64,000 nucleotides of DNA from Epinephelus fuscoguttatus (taxonomy: Eukaryota; Chordata; Actinopteri; Perciformes; Serranidae), in NCBI RefSeq assembly GCF_011397635.1, contig NC_064759.1, positions 22,158,428-22,222,427 of the forward strand. The letters run 5' to 3'. A program made the position numbers and the translations under genes. The notes below the pieces were generated by a model, which was not told where the DNA came from, did no database searches, and was given only the letters and a program-made list of their open reading frames with translations. Each line of letters begins with the position of its first letter. The stretch's first letter is position 1. Shown piece by piece: positions 36,796 to 49,218 of the stretch.

Positions 36796-37177
36796 ACTTT
36801 TCAGGTTAAAAAAATCAATGAAAATAATTTTTTAAAAAAAAAAACAACAACTCCTCCTTACTCCTAAAGATTGTTTATCTTTTATAAAAAAAAAATCTGT
36901 TGTTGATATTATTATCTTGTGCTTTATTTGTTCATCATATTATTGCAAAAGAATGACTTTTCTTTTTCTTTTTTTCATGTACTTACTGTACAATCATAAA
37001 CCCAACCAAAGCTAATTTTGCGAGATGAATTTGTGATTGTGAAATTAAAACCGACCATACTGTAGATGAAAACAAGTTCAAATTATATTGTATTATGTTA
37101 TTTTTTTCAAAGAATATTATTTTTATAGATATTTCACATTGTGTGTGCCTCTCGGCAGTAGCTAGGAGTACTGTATA
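36796..37177. other. 3' flank of copy 5
   Basis: It aligns with the 3' flanks of copies 4 and 6, and the homology resumes after the Tc1-type insert. Confidence 0.5.
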
Positions 37178-37603
37178 TACCAAAAAGCCAAAACATTAAA
37201 ACCAGTGGTGGGTGAAGTGAGTAACATTGATCATTTTGGTACAATGCAATGTTCTGCTGGGAGACCTTTTTGTCATGGCATTCATCTGGATGCCACTTGA
37301 TGCCCTCAACCCACCCAAACAATGCTGTGGGCTAAGCTCTTTAGCTCTTTCTCACATTCCTTGGGCCATTCCTGAGCAGTTTCTGGAGTGCAGCATGGTG
37401 CATTTTCTTGCTGGGGGGTCACTGCCATCTGGGAAGTGCTGCTGCCATAAGGAGTGAAACTTGACCTGCAGAGGTGTTTGGGTGGGTGAAGCCCATTAAG
37501 TGGCATCCTCATGAATTTCTGGACAAAAAGTTCCCCAGGAGAACATTGTATTGTAACAAAATGATCAACGTTACATTTAATGTTTTGGCTGATCGGTGTA
37601 TGC
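37178..37603. mobile_element. Tc1-like foldback relic
   Basis: Both ends are inverted copies of each other: the left starts TACCAAAAAGCCAAAACATTAA, abbreviated here to its TACC..AACATTAA core, and the right ends GGCTGATCGGTGTA. Each arm is about 145 nt, around a short centre. The arms carry Tc1-transposase-like DNA (AATGTTCTGCTGGGAGACC). Copy 4 has the empty site (ACTGTATATG), consistent with insertion at TA. Confidence 0.65.
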
Positions 37604-37895
37604 CTCCTCTTTTGATTGCTCCACATTCTCTATTCTTCATTTCACTTGTCTTCCAATGGTCTTAATAGTGTTGTATTTAAAGTTTTGAAGTGAAGTTGTA
37701 AAGTTGTATTGTGTTTAATGTAGCTCAACAATGAAATGTAAAAAAGAACACTGTAAATAATAAAGTGAATATTATGTAAACACTAATTTTGTATTGTGAT
37801 GAAGCAGCTCAAAGTCTAATTTTATAAGTTTAGTTTACCTTATAAGACAGTTTTAAGAGTCCTTAGTCAATATTTTACATTTCCAAATTACTGGA

Positions 37896-38455
37896 AACTG
37901 AGTGCACCCAAAAAGCACCTGAGTGGACACCATCCCTTTATTTCTAGCGCCATCTAATGTGACCCTCCAACATTGCAGCTTCAGTTACATTGTGTATTGT
38001 GTAATACCCCAGAGCTCCTGTTGGGTGAGAGAGCGTGTCCCATTCCTCATTGAACAGCTTTGACTGCGCGGCCCATAGAGCAGGCAGAGTAGAGACTTCC
38101 GCTGGCTGAGCCAGCTACTTCCAGTCGAGCAAGCATGCTGGTAAAATTACGGTTTGGCTGCTATGTAAATAGGCTTCAAAGCCCTGCCACTTCCTGAGGG
38201 CCTGGAACTATAGATTGTACGTCTGCATTTTCGTATGCAGCCACCACACCAAATGTTAGCTGACCTAAAGATTAACATCCCAGTAGTTAAAAAAGTCATT
38301 TCACAGGGATTGTGAACTATAGATTGCACTTCTGCATTTTCATATGCTGCTGCCACGGACACAAAGAGAAGAGCTAGACATAACTATAATCAAAAGGTAC
38401 AACTAGGCAGAGCTGATCAAATATAAACATACATTCTGTTACTGCAGCCTATTGT
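37896..38455 (+). repeat. Dispersed repeat B, copy 1
   Basis: It shares AGAGCGTGTCCC, GACTGCGCGGCCCATAGAGC and ACTTCCGCTGGCTGAGCC with 54355-55440, in the same orientation. It lies between the copy 5 flank and the copy 6 promoter block. The family is unknown. Confidence 0.6.
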
Positions 38456-38755
38456 ATTACTTTTTGGTTGTTCTATGACATTTTGTCGACAACAAGTGGT
38501 TGCCATACTGTTTCCTGTATTGTAAGAACAGAGGCTGAAAATACTGAGATCAAACGGTTAAACAAAGCAGTGTTGATCACATCTGAATCAAAACTCTGTT
38601 AAGATATCACTAGTGATGGCTACAGTAGTCTTGAGTCTTCCTAACTAGGCTAGCTATGGGCTCTAAATCCAAAAAGGGAAAAGTCTCAGGGGAAAAAAGA
38701 AAATTTAGTAGTGTGTGGACAAATTTGTTTGCTTTCATCGACAATGCTGCAAAAT

Positions 38756-39560
38756 TAAAGTACCAAATAATCACATGTAACTACTACATATAAGTACTTG
38801 GGTTTTGAGCTTCAGTAGTTCGGGCGCAATGCATCCTTGTACATGTAGGCACTGAAATGACGGCTGTGCAAGAAGGAAACTGCCGTCAATGCAGCACGCA
38901 CTGAGGAATTTATTGCTTCAGCTGATGGGATATCTGCTTAAAACGTGCCAAACTTCTCATTTAATGTTTATCATGTTCACTATCTTACTTAAGCATGTCA
39001 GCAAGCTGTTCAAGAAGGTGGAGAGTTGTCCTTGACTATATAATAAATAACCACAAAAATAATACACACTATGTTGATGGTTATCTTGAGGATGTGAAAC
39101 GATGAATAAATATAATAAAAAGATAAATGTAGACGTACACGTGAGCGGTCTGTCCTTGTTGTTTGAGGAAGTGAGATAAGGCTGTACTGTCAGAGGAGTT
39201 AAGATAATCTTGTCCGGACTGCCAAATTTCGTGGCAATCTATCCATATCATTTCACTCAAAACCACTAATATGAACCTGCTTGTGGCACTACAGTAGGCA
39301 TAAAGTCAAGGGGTCATGGGACCCACAAATACTGACTGACCAACAGAATTTGCCATTTATACAGGAACGCCAATACCATGGTTAAAAAACACCTGCTTCC
39401 ATTATTAAATGTAATTGTGTTGTTTACGGTTCTGACTTATCTTGTTTGTTTTTCATTTTGCATTGTGACTAAGCAGCTCAAAGTCTATTTTGATAAGTTT
39501 TATAAGCCTAATAAGACAGTTTTAGGAGCCCTTAGTTAATATTCCACATTTCCAAATTAC
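38756..39560. repeat. Inserted segment upstream of copy 6, twin of 33121
   Basis: Near-identical to 33121-33935. Together with the following promoter and noncoding exon it defines the duplicated unit of copies 5 and 6. Confidence 0.6.
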
Positions 39561-39644
39561 TGGAATCTGAAGCCATATATTGTACAAGGAAGGAGACAAG
39601 TGAAAAACACACAGCTAATAACTGAAATGAGGAAGCAGCGAAAG

Positions 39645-39650
39645 TATAAA
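39645..39650 (+). promoter_or_regulatory. TATA box of pentraxin copy 6
   Basis: TATAAA follows ATGAGGAAGCAGCGAAAG, about 50 nt before the end of the noncoding exon at 39701. Confidence 0.6.
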
Positions 39651-39921
39651 ACTCGCAGTCCCATACACTGTTGCACACAACATTCTGACACAGGACTCAA
39701 GGTAAGATCAACACGACTGGAAAATAGAGGAATTTAACATGACTGCACTATATACAAACATGTGCCCCTCTTCTACCTGTACTCTATATTGTAGCAGACC
39801 AATTAAAGAAACAGAAAACTTCTTGCAGTCTATTACACACTGGTAGAGAAGGTTTTACAGTATTATTATCCTTGCATTAACCCTCACCATTTTGTATTGT
39901 GTGTATTTGTCTTTGTATTAG

Positions 39922-42754
39922 ATGGCATTGTTGCTCCTACTGGTGATGCTGACAGCATGTGCTGCTCTTCCTCAAGGTAAAAAAAACCCCTTTTAATTTT
40001 ACATTGTGAAAAGCAAAATGAAGGAAAATGAATGATCACAAGACAGATACGCACATATGTATTGCCATTTGTTGGTGTCATTTTATCTTTTTTATTTCAC
40101 TTGCCAATACATAAACATTGCTCTGAAATTACATATCATTCCAAGTTCAGTTGTGCTGATCCTCAATGACTGGTGTCAATATCAGCTGACTGTCCAGAAG
40201 GATTGAGACAGTCAGAGGCATGGTCATTTCTCTTTCTAGGAATTTTTGTAGTGCGTGCATTCCCTTTTTTAGCCAGATATGCCATTATGTAATAGCCTGT
40301 GGAAAGTCGCGTTAAGAACATGTGTCCGCATCTTGTTTTTCTAATTCAGAAAAGCAGTTGCAGGGCACTGGAGAATGTATCTTCCCAATGCTTTATAAAG
40401 TGCTCGCAGTGCTTTTTTCAGTAATGTACTACATGTGGGTATGTTTCTATAACAGCAATATCTTGACACGAATGTTAGCTAGATAACCTTACGCTATATT
40501 AAGTGAGGGTTGATTATACAGTTAACAACAAGCTTACAAGGTGTGCAGTGATAAAAGCACAACTCTTACCAGCAGCAACATTCAGTGTCCAGCCGATGTG
40601 TTTCGTGGTGATAGTTTCTGACTGATATCATACAGCTCAGGATAGACAGTAGCCAAAGGAGCAGCAGTGACAAGACCAGTGCCTTTCTACAAAGTGCAGA
40701 AGCTGCACTTTTTCTTGAGGTAGCTGGATGCTGTTGCTTATGTTCTGTCCTCACTGGGAACAATTGTAAGATGCTGTGGCTAAAAAAACACCTATGTGAA
40801 TCCTGGCAATTACCATATGTGACACAAGGACAGCTTACTTTACCAACTTAAATGACAAGCAGGCTAGCTTTCAAATTCATTGGTAATGTTAGGCTACCGT
40901 TAACTCAAAGTTTCTTTATGCTTCTCCGTACACTCTGCAGTTGCTGTGTGCCGATCATAGTTCTGCGTCCTGTTGGTCTATGCCGCTATGCAATTCCCCG
41001 CCAAAGTGCTTGGGGGTGCGGTGTTCTTTTATATACCTACCTAGACTCTGTGGTGTCTCTGGTCGTTGCTCATTCATTGTTTGTTCATCTTCCGGCTTTG
41101 CTCTAGTCACAGTGAAGATGGCGGCCGAGAGAGAAAGACTGTTGCTGGAGCTCGAAATGATTGACATTGAACAATAAATGCTCTTATTACAAATGTTAAG
41201 ACGAAGAGAGGCAACTGCGCCGATGGTCTGTACGCCAGTTGAATGGCTCAACCAGTTGATCACAATAGAGACTTTTGAAAATGGTGGTGTTGTGGTACTG
41301 CAGCAGGAAGTGAAACCTTGTGAAATGCTGGAAATGATGTAGTTTGAAGGACCAATCATAGATCTTGCGGTCTGCATTGGGTCTATATTGTCTTGATGCG
41401 CGGTTGCAAATTTTTTGGAGGTGCACGTCGCGTCTCAATCATCCCCGATTGCAAATATTTGTTTTCGTGGGTGGGTGAAGGCAAGAGGGGAAGTATCTTG
41501 GCACTGTGATTGGACAACGGCCTCTTCTTTTTTTTGTTTTTCGGCATACAGGCTGGCCGGTCTGCAATTAATTTTCTATGAGAAGTGGCGAATCACAAGG
41601 AACATGATAAGGGCAGAGGGGCCGGTAGTGCAGAGGGCAAAGTTCATCTTTGCTGTGCTTGTGTTGTGATTCTCCAGATGGCAACATATACTCAACATGT
41701 TTCAGACCTGCTACCACAATTCATCCAGTGATTTTCTGATTTTGAATTTCTCTCTTTTTTATAGATCTATCAGGTAAAATGTTCACCTTCCCACAACAGA
41801 GCATCTCAGCTCAGGTGAGGCTGACAACATCAAGACAGTATCTGAGGGATGTGACCGTCTGTCTCAGGTAGTGCTGAATATGCAAATTAACAAAACAACC
41901 CATTGTATCTCTATCTCTATAGTAACAATTACCATGTATGATAATGTCTTTTTAATGCCTACAGGTATTTTACAGACCTCCGTAGAGATTACAGTCTTTT
42001 CTCTTTGGCCACACCCTCTGCTTCCAATGAATTTCTGATTTTCAAGACGGGTGCAAGCGATAGGATTGATCTCTATATCAGGAATAGTGCTGCAGACTTC
42101 GTAGGGCAGGACAACAATCTGAACACATGGCACTCAGTTTGTGCCACATGGGATTCTGCATCTGGACTGGGGCAGCTGTGGTTAGATGGAAAGCCCTCAA
42201 GTAGGAAATTCATCAGCTCTGGATCCGACATCAGCGGGCCCATCATAATTGTTTTAGGACAGGTACAGTTTTTAATCAATATACTTAAAAGTGATGTGTG
42301 TAATTCTGGAGAGAGACAGTTAATTATTCAGTCTTATTGCCAAGTTGTCTGATATACAGGCTCTGGTTTGCTAGTCGGACCAAGCAACCAACCCAAAGTG
42401 CTGAGGGTTGACATTATGGGAAATATATTAATTATCTTTTTCACTATTACTATGTGTTCAAAGAATACACCAGAAAAAAATACAGTATTATATAAAACAG
42501 CTGTCTCTCTTATCTCAATGTCTGCAAATTCACAGGAGCAGGATTCCCATGGCGGAGGCTTTGACATTAATCAGTCTTTTGTTGGCATGCTGTCTGACGT
42601 CCACATGTGGGACTACACCCTTTCCCCATGCATGATCAAGCGGTATATGGATAAACTGAACTTCACCGCGGGAAATTTGCTCAACTGGGGGAAACTGGAG
42701 TTCCAGACTGTAGGGAGGGTGCTGATAGAAAATAAACAAGAGTCCAACTGTTAA
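39922..42754 (+). CDS. Pentraxin copy 6 (CRP/SAP-like), intact
   Basis: Exons are 39922-39976, 41765-41867, 41965-42262 and 42536-42754 (675 nt, 224 aa). The signal peptide is the same as copies 4 and 5. The signature H-S-V-C-A-T-W-D-S, EQDSHGGGFD and the four cysteines are conserved. The Asp60 position is Ser (SASNEF), while Phe66 is kept (FLIFK). Exon 4 is more basic (SPCMIKRYMDKLN). Intron 1 is 1.8 kb and differs from copy 5 over 40070-41500. That stretch includes an unexplained piece around 41100-41430 beginning AAGATGGCGGCCGAG, possibly a transposon relic. The product is a secreted pentraxin by family. Confidence 0.88.
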
Positions 42755-43019
42755 ACTTTTCAGGTTAAACAAAAAAGTGAAATTAAAAAAAAAAAAAAAG
42801 AAGAAAAAAACTCCTAAAGATTGTTTATCTTTTTCTAAAGATCTGTTGTTGATATTATTATCTTTTGCAGTATTTGTTCATCATATTATTGCAAAAGAGT
42901 GACTTTTCTCTTTTTTTATGTACTTAATGTGCAATCATAAATCCATCCATACTGTAGAGGAAAACAAAGTTCAATTACATCAGTTTATGTTATTTTTTCC
43001 AAAGAACATTATTTCTATA

Positions 43020-43343
43020 GGGGCGGCACGGTGGTGTGGTGGTTAGCACTCTCACCTCACAGCAAGAGGGTTGCCGGTTCGATCCCGGGCGTGGGAGCCC
43101 TTCTGTGCGGAGTTTGCATGTTCTCCCCGTGTCAGCGTGGGTTCTCTCCGGGCACTCCGGCTTCCTCCCACAGTCCAAAGACATGCAGACTGGGGACTAG
43201 GTTAATTGGTGACTTTAAATTGTCCGTAGGTGTGAATGTGAGCGTGAATGGTTGTTTGTCTCTATGTGTCAGCCCTGCGATAGTCTGGCGACCTGTCCAG
43301 GGTGTACCCTGCCTCTCGCCCGATGTAGCTGGGATAGGCTCCA
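43020..43343 (+). mobile_element. tRNA-derived SINE, full length
   Basis: It begins GGGCGGCACGGTGGTGTGGT and has a tRNA-like A box (GTGGTTAGCACT) and B box (GGTTCGATCCC). It continues through GTTTGCATGTTCTCCCCGTG to a tail ending GGGATAGGCTCCA. It splits the copy 6 3' flank, and the flanking sequence resumes (TTTTGAAGTAAAGTTG) as in copy 4. Confidence 0.85.
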
Positions 43344-43610
43344 AGTTTTGAAGTAAAGTTGTATTGTGTTTAATAACTTCTGTAGATCAACAATGAAATG
43401 TAAAAAAGAACACTGTAAATAATAAAGTGAATATCATGTAAACGCTCTAATTTTGTATTGTGATGAAGCTGCTCAAAGTCTAATTTTATAAGTTCAGTAT
43501 ACCTTATAAGACAGTTTTAAGAGTCCTTAATTAATATTTTACATTTCCAAATTACTGGAATCTGAAGCCATATATTGCATGCAAGGAAGGAGACAAGAGA
43601 AAACACACCA
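43344..43610. other. Copy 6 3' flank continuing into copy 7 promoter flank
   Basis: Homologous to 32840-33115, including AATAAA near 43420. The TTCCAAATTACTGGAA word recurs ahead of copies 5, 6 and 7. Confidence 0.5.
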
Positions 43611-43867
43611 CTGTGAATCGCAATAAGGAAGCAGTGAAAGTATAACACTCGCAGACACTGTTGCACATAACAGCCTGAAACAAGAATCAAGGTGAGATCA
43701 ACTCATGAATTAACTGCATTATATACAAACATTGTAGCAGACCAATTTAAGAAACAGCAAACTGCTTGCAGTTTATTACAGACTGGTGGTGAAAGTATTG
43801 TTACAGTTTTACTGTCCTTGCATTAACTCTCAATATTGTGTATGGTGTGTATTTGTCTTTGTTTTAG

Positions 43868-44839
43868 ATGGCATTGTTGCTCCTACTGGTGATGCTGACA
43901 GCATGTGCTGCTGTTAATCAAGGTGAAAGATGTGATTTTAATTTAACAAAGGCAAAAGCTAAATGAAACATCACAAGACAGATTGTTTCCTGACAAACGA
44001 TACCGGCTTATATGACATCATGCATACTTGATACAAAAACTGTGTACAGGTTGGCAGGTCTGCAATTCTTTTTCTATACAAGTTGCAAATGCCTCACGAG
44101 GAACACAACAAGGCAGACAGCAGCTGTGGTCAGGTAGGGCAGAGGGCAAAGTTCATCTTAGCTGCAGTGGCTGTGTGGCTCTGTCCAGAAGTATATTCAA
44201 CATGTTTCAGACTTGTTACTACAATTAATCTAGTGATTTGATTTTCAGCTTCAGCTTATGTCTTCTCAAAACCTCTTTTTAAGAAATATTCAGATGTCTG
44301 TCCACTGAATATATCTTCTCTAATTCATTCATCTCTTTTTTATAGATCTTTCAGATAAAGTGTTCACCTTCCCACAACAAACCAACTCAGCTCATGTGAG
44401 GCTGGTATTATCAGCACTGAATCTGAGTGCTTTAACAGTCTGTCTCAGGTAGTATTGGACATGTAAAACTAATGAAACAACCCATTGTATCTCTGAGAGT
44501 AAAAATCATCATGTATGATAATGTCTTTTTCATGCCTACAGGTTTTTTACAGACCTCGGTAGAGAATACAGTCTTTTCTCTTTGGCCACACCCTCTGCTG
44601 ACAATGCACTTCTGATTTACAAGGAGGCTGCAAATGATGTGATAAGTCTCTAGATCAGGAATTATCATGACGACTTTAGAGGGCAGGACTACAGACTGAA
44701 CACGTGGTACTCAGTTCGTGCCACATGGGATTCTGCATCTGGACTAGGGCAGATGTGGTTAGATGGAAAGCCCTCAAGCAGGAAATTCATCAGCTCTGGA
44801 TCCAACATCAGCGGGCCCATCATAATTGTTTTGGGACAG
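43868..44839 (+). pseudogene. Pentraxin copy 7, truncated pseudogene
   Basis: Only three coding exons are present: 43868-43922, 44346-44448 and 44542-44839. A noncoding exon ends at 43691 and the TATA box is weakened to TATAAC (43641). Exon 3 has an in-frame TAG at 44651-44653. The family signature is damaged: H to Y, and the disulfide cysteine to R (Y-S-V-R-A-T-W-D-S). No exon 4 follows; after the donor the sequence passes into repeats (about 44940 onward) and the 1.2-kb element at 45352. Exon 2 has SDKVF where siblings have SGKMF. Sequence decay plus loss of the last exon make this a dead gene. Confidence 0.9.
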
Positions 44840-44939
44840 GTACAGTTTTTAATCAATATACTTAAAAGTGCTGTATGTAATTCTGGAGAGAGATAGTTAA
44901 TTATTGAGTCTCATTCCTAGCTTGTCAAATACCAGGTCA

Positions 44940-45351
44940 ACAGTATTGGAAATACACTGATAAGGTGATCAACACCAGTCTCATGTCAGCATGGTAAATA
45001 TGTAGCAAGGGTTGGCCGCCTGTTAGCTTAGCTTAACACAAAGACTGGACAAAGGAAAGATACTCACTCTACCTGCACCTCTAAATGTCAGTAATTAACA
45101 CCTTGTTATTTGTTTAGTCTATACAAACGTGTAAAAACATTACTCGTCTTTTAAGAATGGTTATGTGCAGGTCTGTTTCCCAGCCAGGAGCAGTAACTTC
45201 TCTGTCTTCTCATTTCTGCCGACTTCCTGGCAACTGCTGCTGGCCAAGAAATACTCTGGCACACAACTCCTTAGAAAACAGCTAACTATTTTTGTTTGTT
45301 TTTTGTTTGTTTGTTTTGGTTTTTATCTTAGAATTTTGGTATTAATATGTA
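44940..45351. repeat. Fragment of a common fish repeat
   Basis: It contains GTTAGCTTAGCTTAACACAAAGACTGGA, given here only as the GTTAGCTTAGC..AAGACTGG words. Related words occur near 52918-52970 (GCCAGTTAGCTTAGCATAGC, CAGGGAAAAACAGCTAGCC). It occupies the place where copy 7 exon 4 should be. Confidence 0.4.
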
Positions 45352-46550
45352 CTAGTCTATACCCATTGAGTGCACAGTTGCCCATGTACAGTTTCACATG
45401 GTGTGTGTTTGGGATACAGCTCATAGAAAATTGCAGATTAAATAGTCAACTGAACCCATTAAGAAAAGCAATGTATTCAGACAAGAGTTTTTGTGAATTT
45501 GATAGTATGATTGCTTTATTGAAAGTACAGTAGTACCATTGCCAGTAGTGGGATAGTTAGTGGGCTAAAACTGTACATTAGTAGTTGAGGTAGCACGTTG
45601 AAAGGTCTTATGTTAAAGTGTTCATATGTTGTATTGACTTAAAAGTGGGACGCACTGGTAGTTCACATGGGAAAGGTGCGGCTAGCCCTTGTTGCAGCAG
45701 CATGCCATACCATGACTGAAAATTAGAAAAAAACCCAACAATATTCGGCCACAGGGGGAGCCACTGTGATCGGTCGCATTTTAGCCATTTTTAAGCATTT
45801 TTCTGTTGTTATAGCACCACCCAGTTGCTAATTAGAGTTACATTTCTCCAGTCACCTTGAGGCTTCCTGTTCTACATATCTACCAAGTTTAGTAAAAAGC
45901 GATATGGCAGTTCGGCCTAGATAAGAAATTAGCTCTCTAGCACCCCCATTTTGTTTGATGGGGTCAATAATGGAGGGGTCCCCTCAGATTATGTGTGGTC
46001 ATATGCCTGGTGAAACCCTTGAGATGTTATACACCTTTATGTGATGAGCCACATCCTCCGCAATATTCATTGCCTCATAGAAGCTCAGTTTTAGTAAGTT
46101 TTCCAACTTTTGCCAAGAGAGAACTTTAGATATTGGTCCCTAGATTATGTTCACCGAGTTTCATGCAGATCGGTCAAACTTTCTAGGAAGAGATCGATCA
46201 AAGTGTTTTTCAAAAAATTCAAAATGGCGGAAAATCTATATAACCGGAAGTTATGGGTTCTTGGGGCAAATTTGTTCCTCGTGAGGAGAGGCATCTCAAA
46301 GTTTCATGTCTCTACGACATACGGGGCATGAGATATGCCCATTCAAAGTTTGCAATTTCAATCGGTTGCTATAGCGCCCCCCTTTGGCCAATTGATATAA
46401 TATTGCTTCATTCACATCCTCCCATGACCCTCTACCACTGTGCCAAATTTCACATGGATTGACCGAGTCAGTGAACAGAAAAACGTGGAACAGTCACACC
46501 CACACACACATCCACAGACAGACAGAGTTTTCGTCATTATATCGTATGAT
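45352..46550 (+). mobile_element. 1.2-kb dispersed element, copy B
   Basis: By eye about 97-98% identical to 28607-29793 and in the same orientation. One difference is a short deletion near 46296. Two near-identical copies within 17 kb imply recent movement or transfer between paralogous introns. Confidence 0.7.
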
Positions 46551-46564
46551 ATTGCTTTGGACAA

Positions 46565-46728
46565 AGGCTTTTTTTTCACACAGATAGGCTCAGATTGTTA
46601 GTATAATTATCCGACAACATAACGAAAAGGAGAAATGAACGTCTGTGTTTACCTTTAGCTGGATTCGGGCATTGTTCCTCTGCCTGTTGCTGCTCCCTCT
46701 CTCTCCTCGTCCACTCTTCAATTTCAAA
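46565..46728. mobile_element. Fragment of the TTAA-flanked foldback element
   Basis: It matches one arm of the inverted-repeat element at 59106-60207 (TTGTTAGTATAATTATC and GGAGAAATGAACGTCTGTG). Only a remnant remains ahead of copy 8. Confidence 0.6.
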
Positions 46729-46853
46729 TTACACATCTGTAATGTGCATTTGCCTGCTCTCTATAACAACATTGTATTGTATTGTTCACAAGGAAGTAAC
46801 GCAAATCCATGACTGAAACTCACATAGACGAGGAATGAGGTAACAGGGAGGAT

Positions 46854-46860
46854 ATAAAAC
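46854..46860 (+). promoter_or_regulatory. TATA box of pentraxin copy 8
   Basis: TATAAAA lies in GGAGGATATAAAACTCACAC, about 50 nt before the end of the noncoding exon at 46907. Confidence 0.6.
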
Positions 46861-47381
46861 TCACACCTGTTCACTGTTGTGCAAAACATCATGACACAGG
46901 CCTGAAGGTAAGCTCACAACATGATGTCCAATGCAAAATAGAGTAAATTGAGGTGACTGAACTTTTTCTATCTGCTGTATGTTGCATCATGTAGGAACAC
47001 AACAGGATCAACAGGATCTGATTTATTATATGTGTCTGTATTTGTCTTTGTGTCAGATGGTGTTTTTGCTTCTCCTGGTGATGCTGACGGCATGTGCTGC
47101 AATGCCTCAAGGTAAAATATATACATAAATATTCTTTATTTGACAGAAGGAATGCAAAAGGGAATTTTGCAATAAGCTTATGCATGTACATGTACATGTA
47201 CAGTTTTCCACAAAAAAAACAAACAATTTTTCAAAATTAACAGAATGAAAACAGTTGCATGGGCTAATTGCAACTCGTGAAAACCTATGACAGGTATGTC
47301 TAAATTACTAACGTTGCGTACATCTGTCATTCTTGTTCTTTTTAATCATAAGTTTGTTTTGCACTGCACAGGGTATTTAGA

Positions 47382-47393
<12 letters not shown>

Positions 47394-47435
<42 letters not shown>
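47394..47435. repeat. (GT)n in copy 8 intron 1
   Basis: About 21 GT units. The equivalent run in copy 9 is at 60862-60910. Confidence 0.95.
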
Positions 47436-47437
<2 letters not shown>

Positions 47438-48208
47438 AATATGTTCTGCGTATCTGTGTTCATTTGTTGCATTCACAGACTCGACATCAAAGCATATGTG
47501 ATATTTCCACTTTCATCAAAAAATTCATTATTCTGTTTGCGGGAGGAAACAACCCACCTTTAGATCTAAACAGAAAAATGGATTTTGTTAATCATACATG
47601 TTGACTCAGCTTCATGAAAACTTCACAACATTTATAAATCTCAAATGATGAAGGGGCCACACCATGGCAAGCGGTGCTCACATGTTTCCCATTTGATTTC
47701 AGGCATCAGTGGTTCATATGCTTCTGTATGTTCCTACAGTACATGAACATTTAGCATTTTTCTTTCTTCTTCTTTTTCTTTTTGGTAGATCTGTCTGGTA
47801 AAATGTTGACCTTCCCGGAGCAAACCAACACAGCAAATGTGAGACTGATAACATCAGCAGAGAATTTCAGTGCTGTAACTGTCTGTCTCAGGTAGTGTTT
47901 AAAGTGCAAAATGCAAATGCATGCAAGAACTCACTATAACTCTGACTATAAAAGTATTACATTTGATTTCTTTGTTTTTTCTTTCAATTCCTGCAGATCA
48001 TTTACAGACCTCAGCAGAGCCCATGCACTTTTCTCTCTGGCCACATCATCTGTTCACAATGCCTTCCTGATATTTAAGGATGTTGAAGTGATTGAGCTCT
48101 ATGTCCAGGATAGAAGGGCCAGTTTTGCAGCAGATGACTACAAGCTGAACATGTGGCAATCTGTTTGTTCTACATGGGACTACACATCTGGTCTGGTGCA
48201 GCTGTGGT

Positions 48209-48784
48209 CATAGACTGCGGAACTGGGAGGGCCAGGGGGGCCATGGCCCGGGTAACTTTTGTACTCTGACATAGAGGGCTACATTGGGATTGGGTCCCAG
48301 GGGTCCCCATTAAACAGTAGAAGAAGAAGATGTAGCCTAGCGACAGGATGTCAACACAGGAACTTGGTGCACATGCATGAGCATTTCCACTCCATATTTA
48401 TTTATTTATTATTTATTTGCCGCTTGCTCCAGCTGTCTGTCTGCCTTTATTTCATTAAAAACCAAATGAAAACAACAAAATAGGAGCGCTATTCCTGACC
48501 AGTGCCTCAAAAGACATGCATACCAGGGAAACAAAACAAACAACCCCATGAATCTCTTTATTAATAGCCTATAAAATGACGTGTTTTCTCCTGTGGGATG
48601 GGAGAAGACACAAAATCAATGCATCTCTATTATTGTGCGGGCATAAATTCTCTGAGTTTTGCGGGAGTGGGCGGGTGTGGGCGGGAGTGGACATACATGT
48701 TGCGGTTGCGGGCGGTAATGGTCAGAAATTCAGCGTTCTGGTTACTTTTCAGTAACTGTACAGCTGCGCTTGTTTTGTTGTTGG

Positions 48785-48820
<36 letters not shown>

Positions 48821-49218
48821 CTCTGCACATCAGTCTGATATGAGTGCTGACTTGTGATGATAATGAATATGATGTTGATTTAGATTCAAGGCAGCAAGAT
48901 GAGTTGTGGTTGTGGTTGTGGACTGGATGTACTTTGTTGTTTGCTATAGTTTCATCTGTGTGTTTATGTGTAAATAGGCTTGGCCTGTTGTTTGTGAATG
49001 TTAGAGTGGGATCAGAGGGGTTAATCTAAGCAAACATGTGTTCGTGTTCATGCGTGTACTGTAGATGTGACTGTGTGGCGTCGGAATAAAAAAAGTGCTC
49101 TGCAACGTTATTTAATACATCAGTAATATTGTCTGTTTCAATGCATATGCCCCCCCACCCCCTCCGCGTGACTTGAAATTATGGCCCCCCCTTGTTCAGA
49201 TGCGTTCCACGGTCCATG
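48209..49218. mobile_element. hAT-type non-autonomous element in copy 8 exon 3
   Basis: It is flanked by an exact 8-bp target duplication, GCTGTGGT (48201-48208 and 49219-49226), which is single in copy 9. The terminal inverted repeats are imperfect: CATAGACTGCGGAAC at the left against CATGGACCGTGGAAC read from the right. It is 1010 bp, encodes no transposase, and contains a GT run near 48787-48819. The 8-bp duplication fits the hAT superfamily. Confidence 0.85.

Noticed and set aside
41119-41430. Small gene starting MAAERERLLLELEMIDIEQ
   Set aside because: The frame stops after 19 residues and following frames are closed; at most a transposon relic (Harbinger-like was considered, with no firm motif).
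43020-43100. tRNA-like A and B boxes suggesting a tRNA gene
   Set aside because: They are the promoter head of a SINE; no cloverleaf and no anticodon arm could be drawn, and the tail is SINE-specific.
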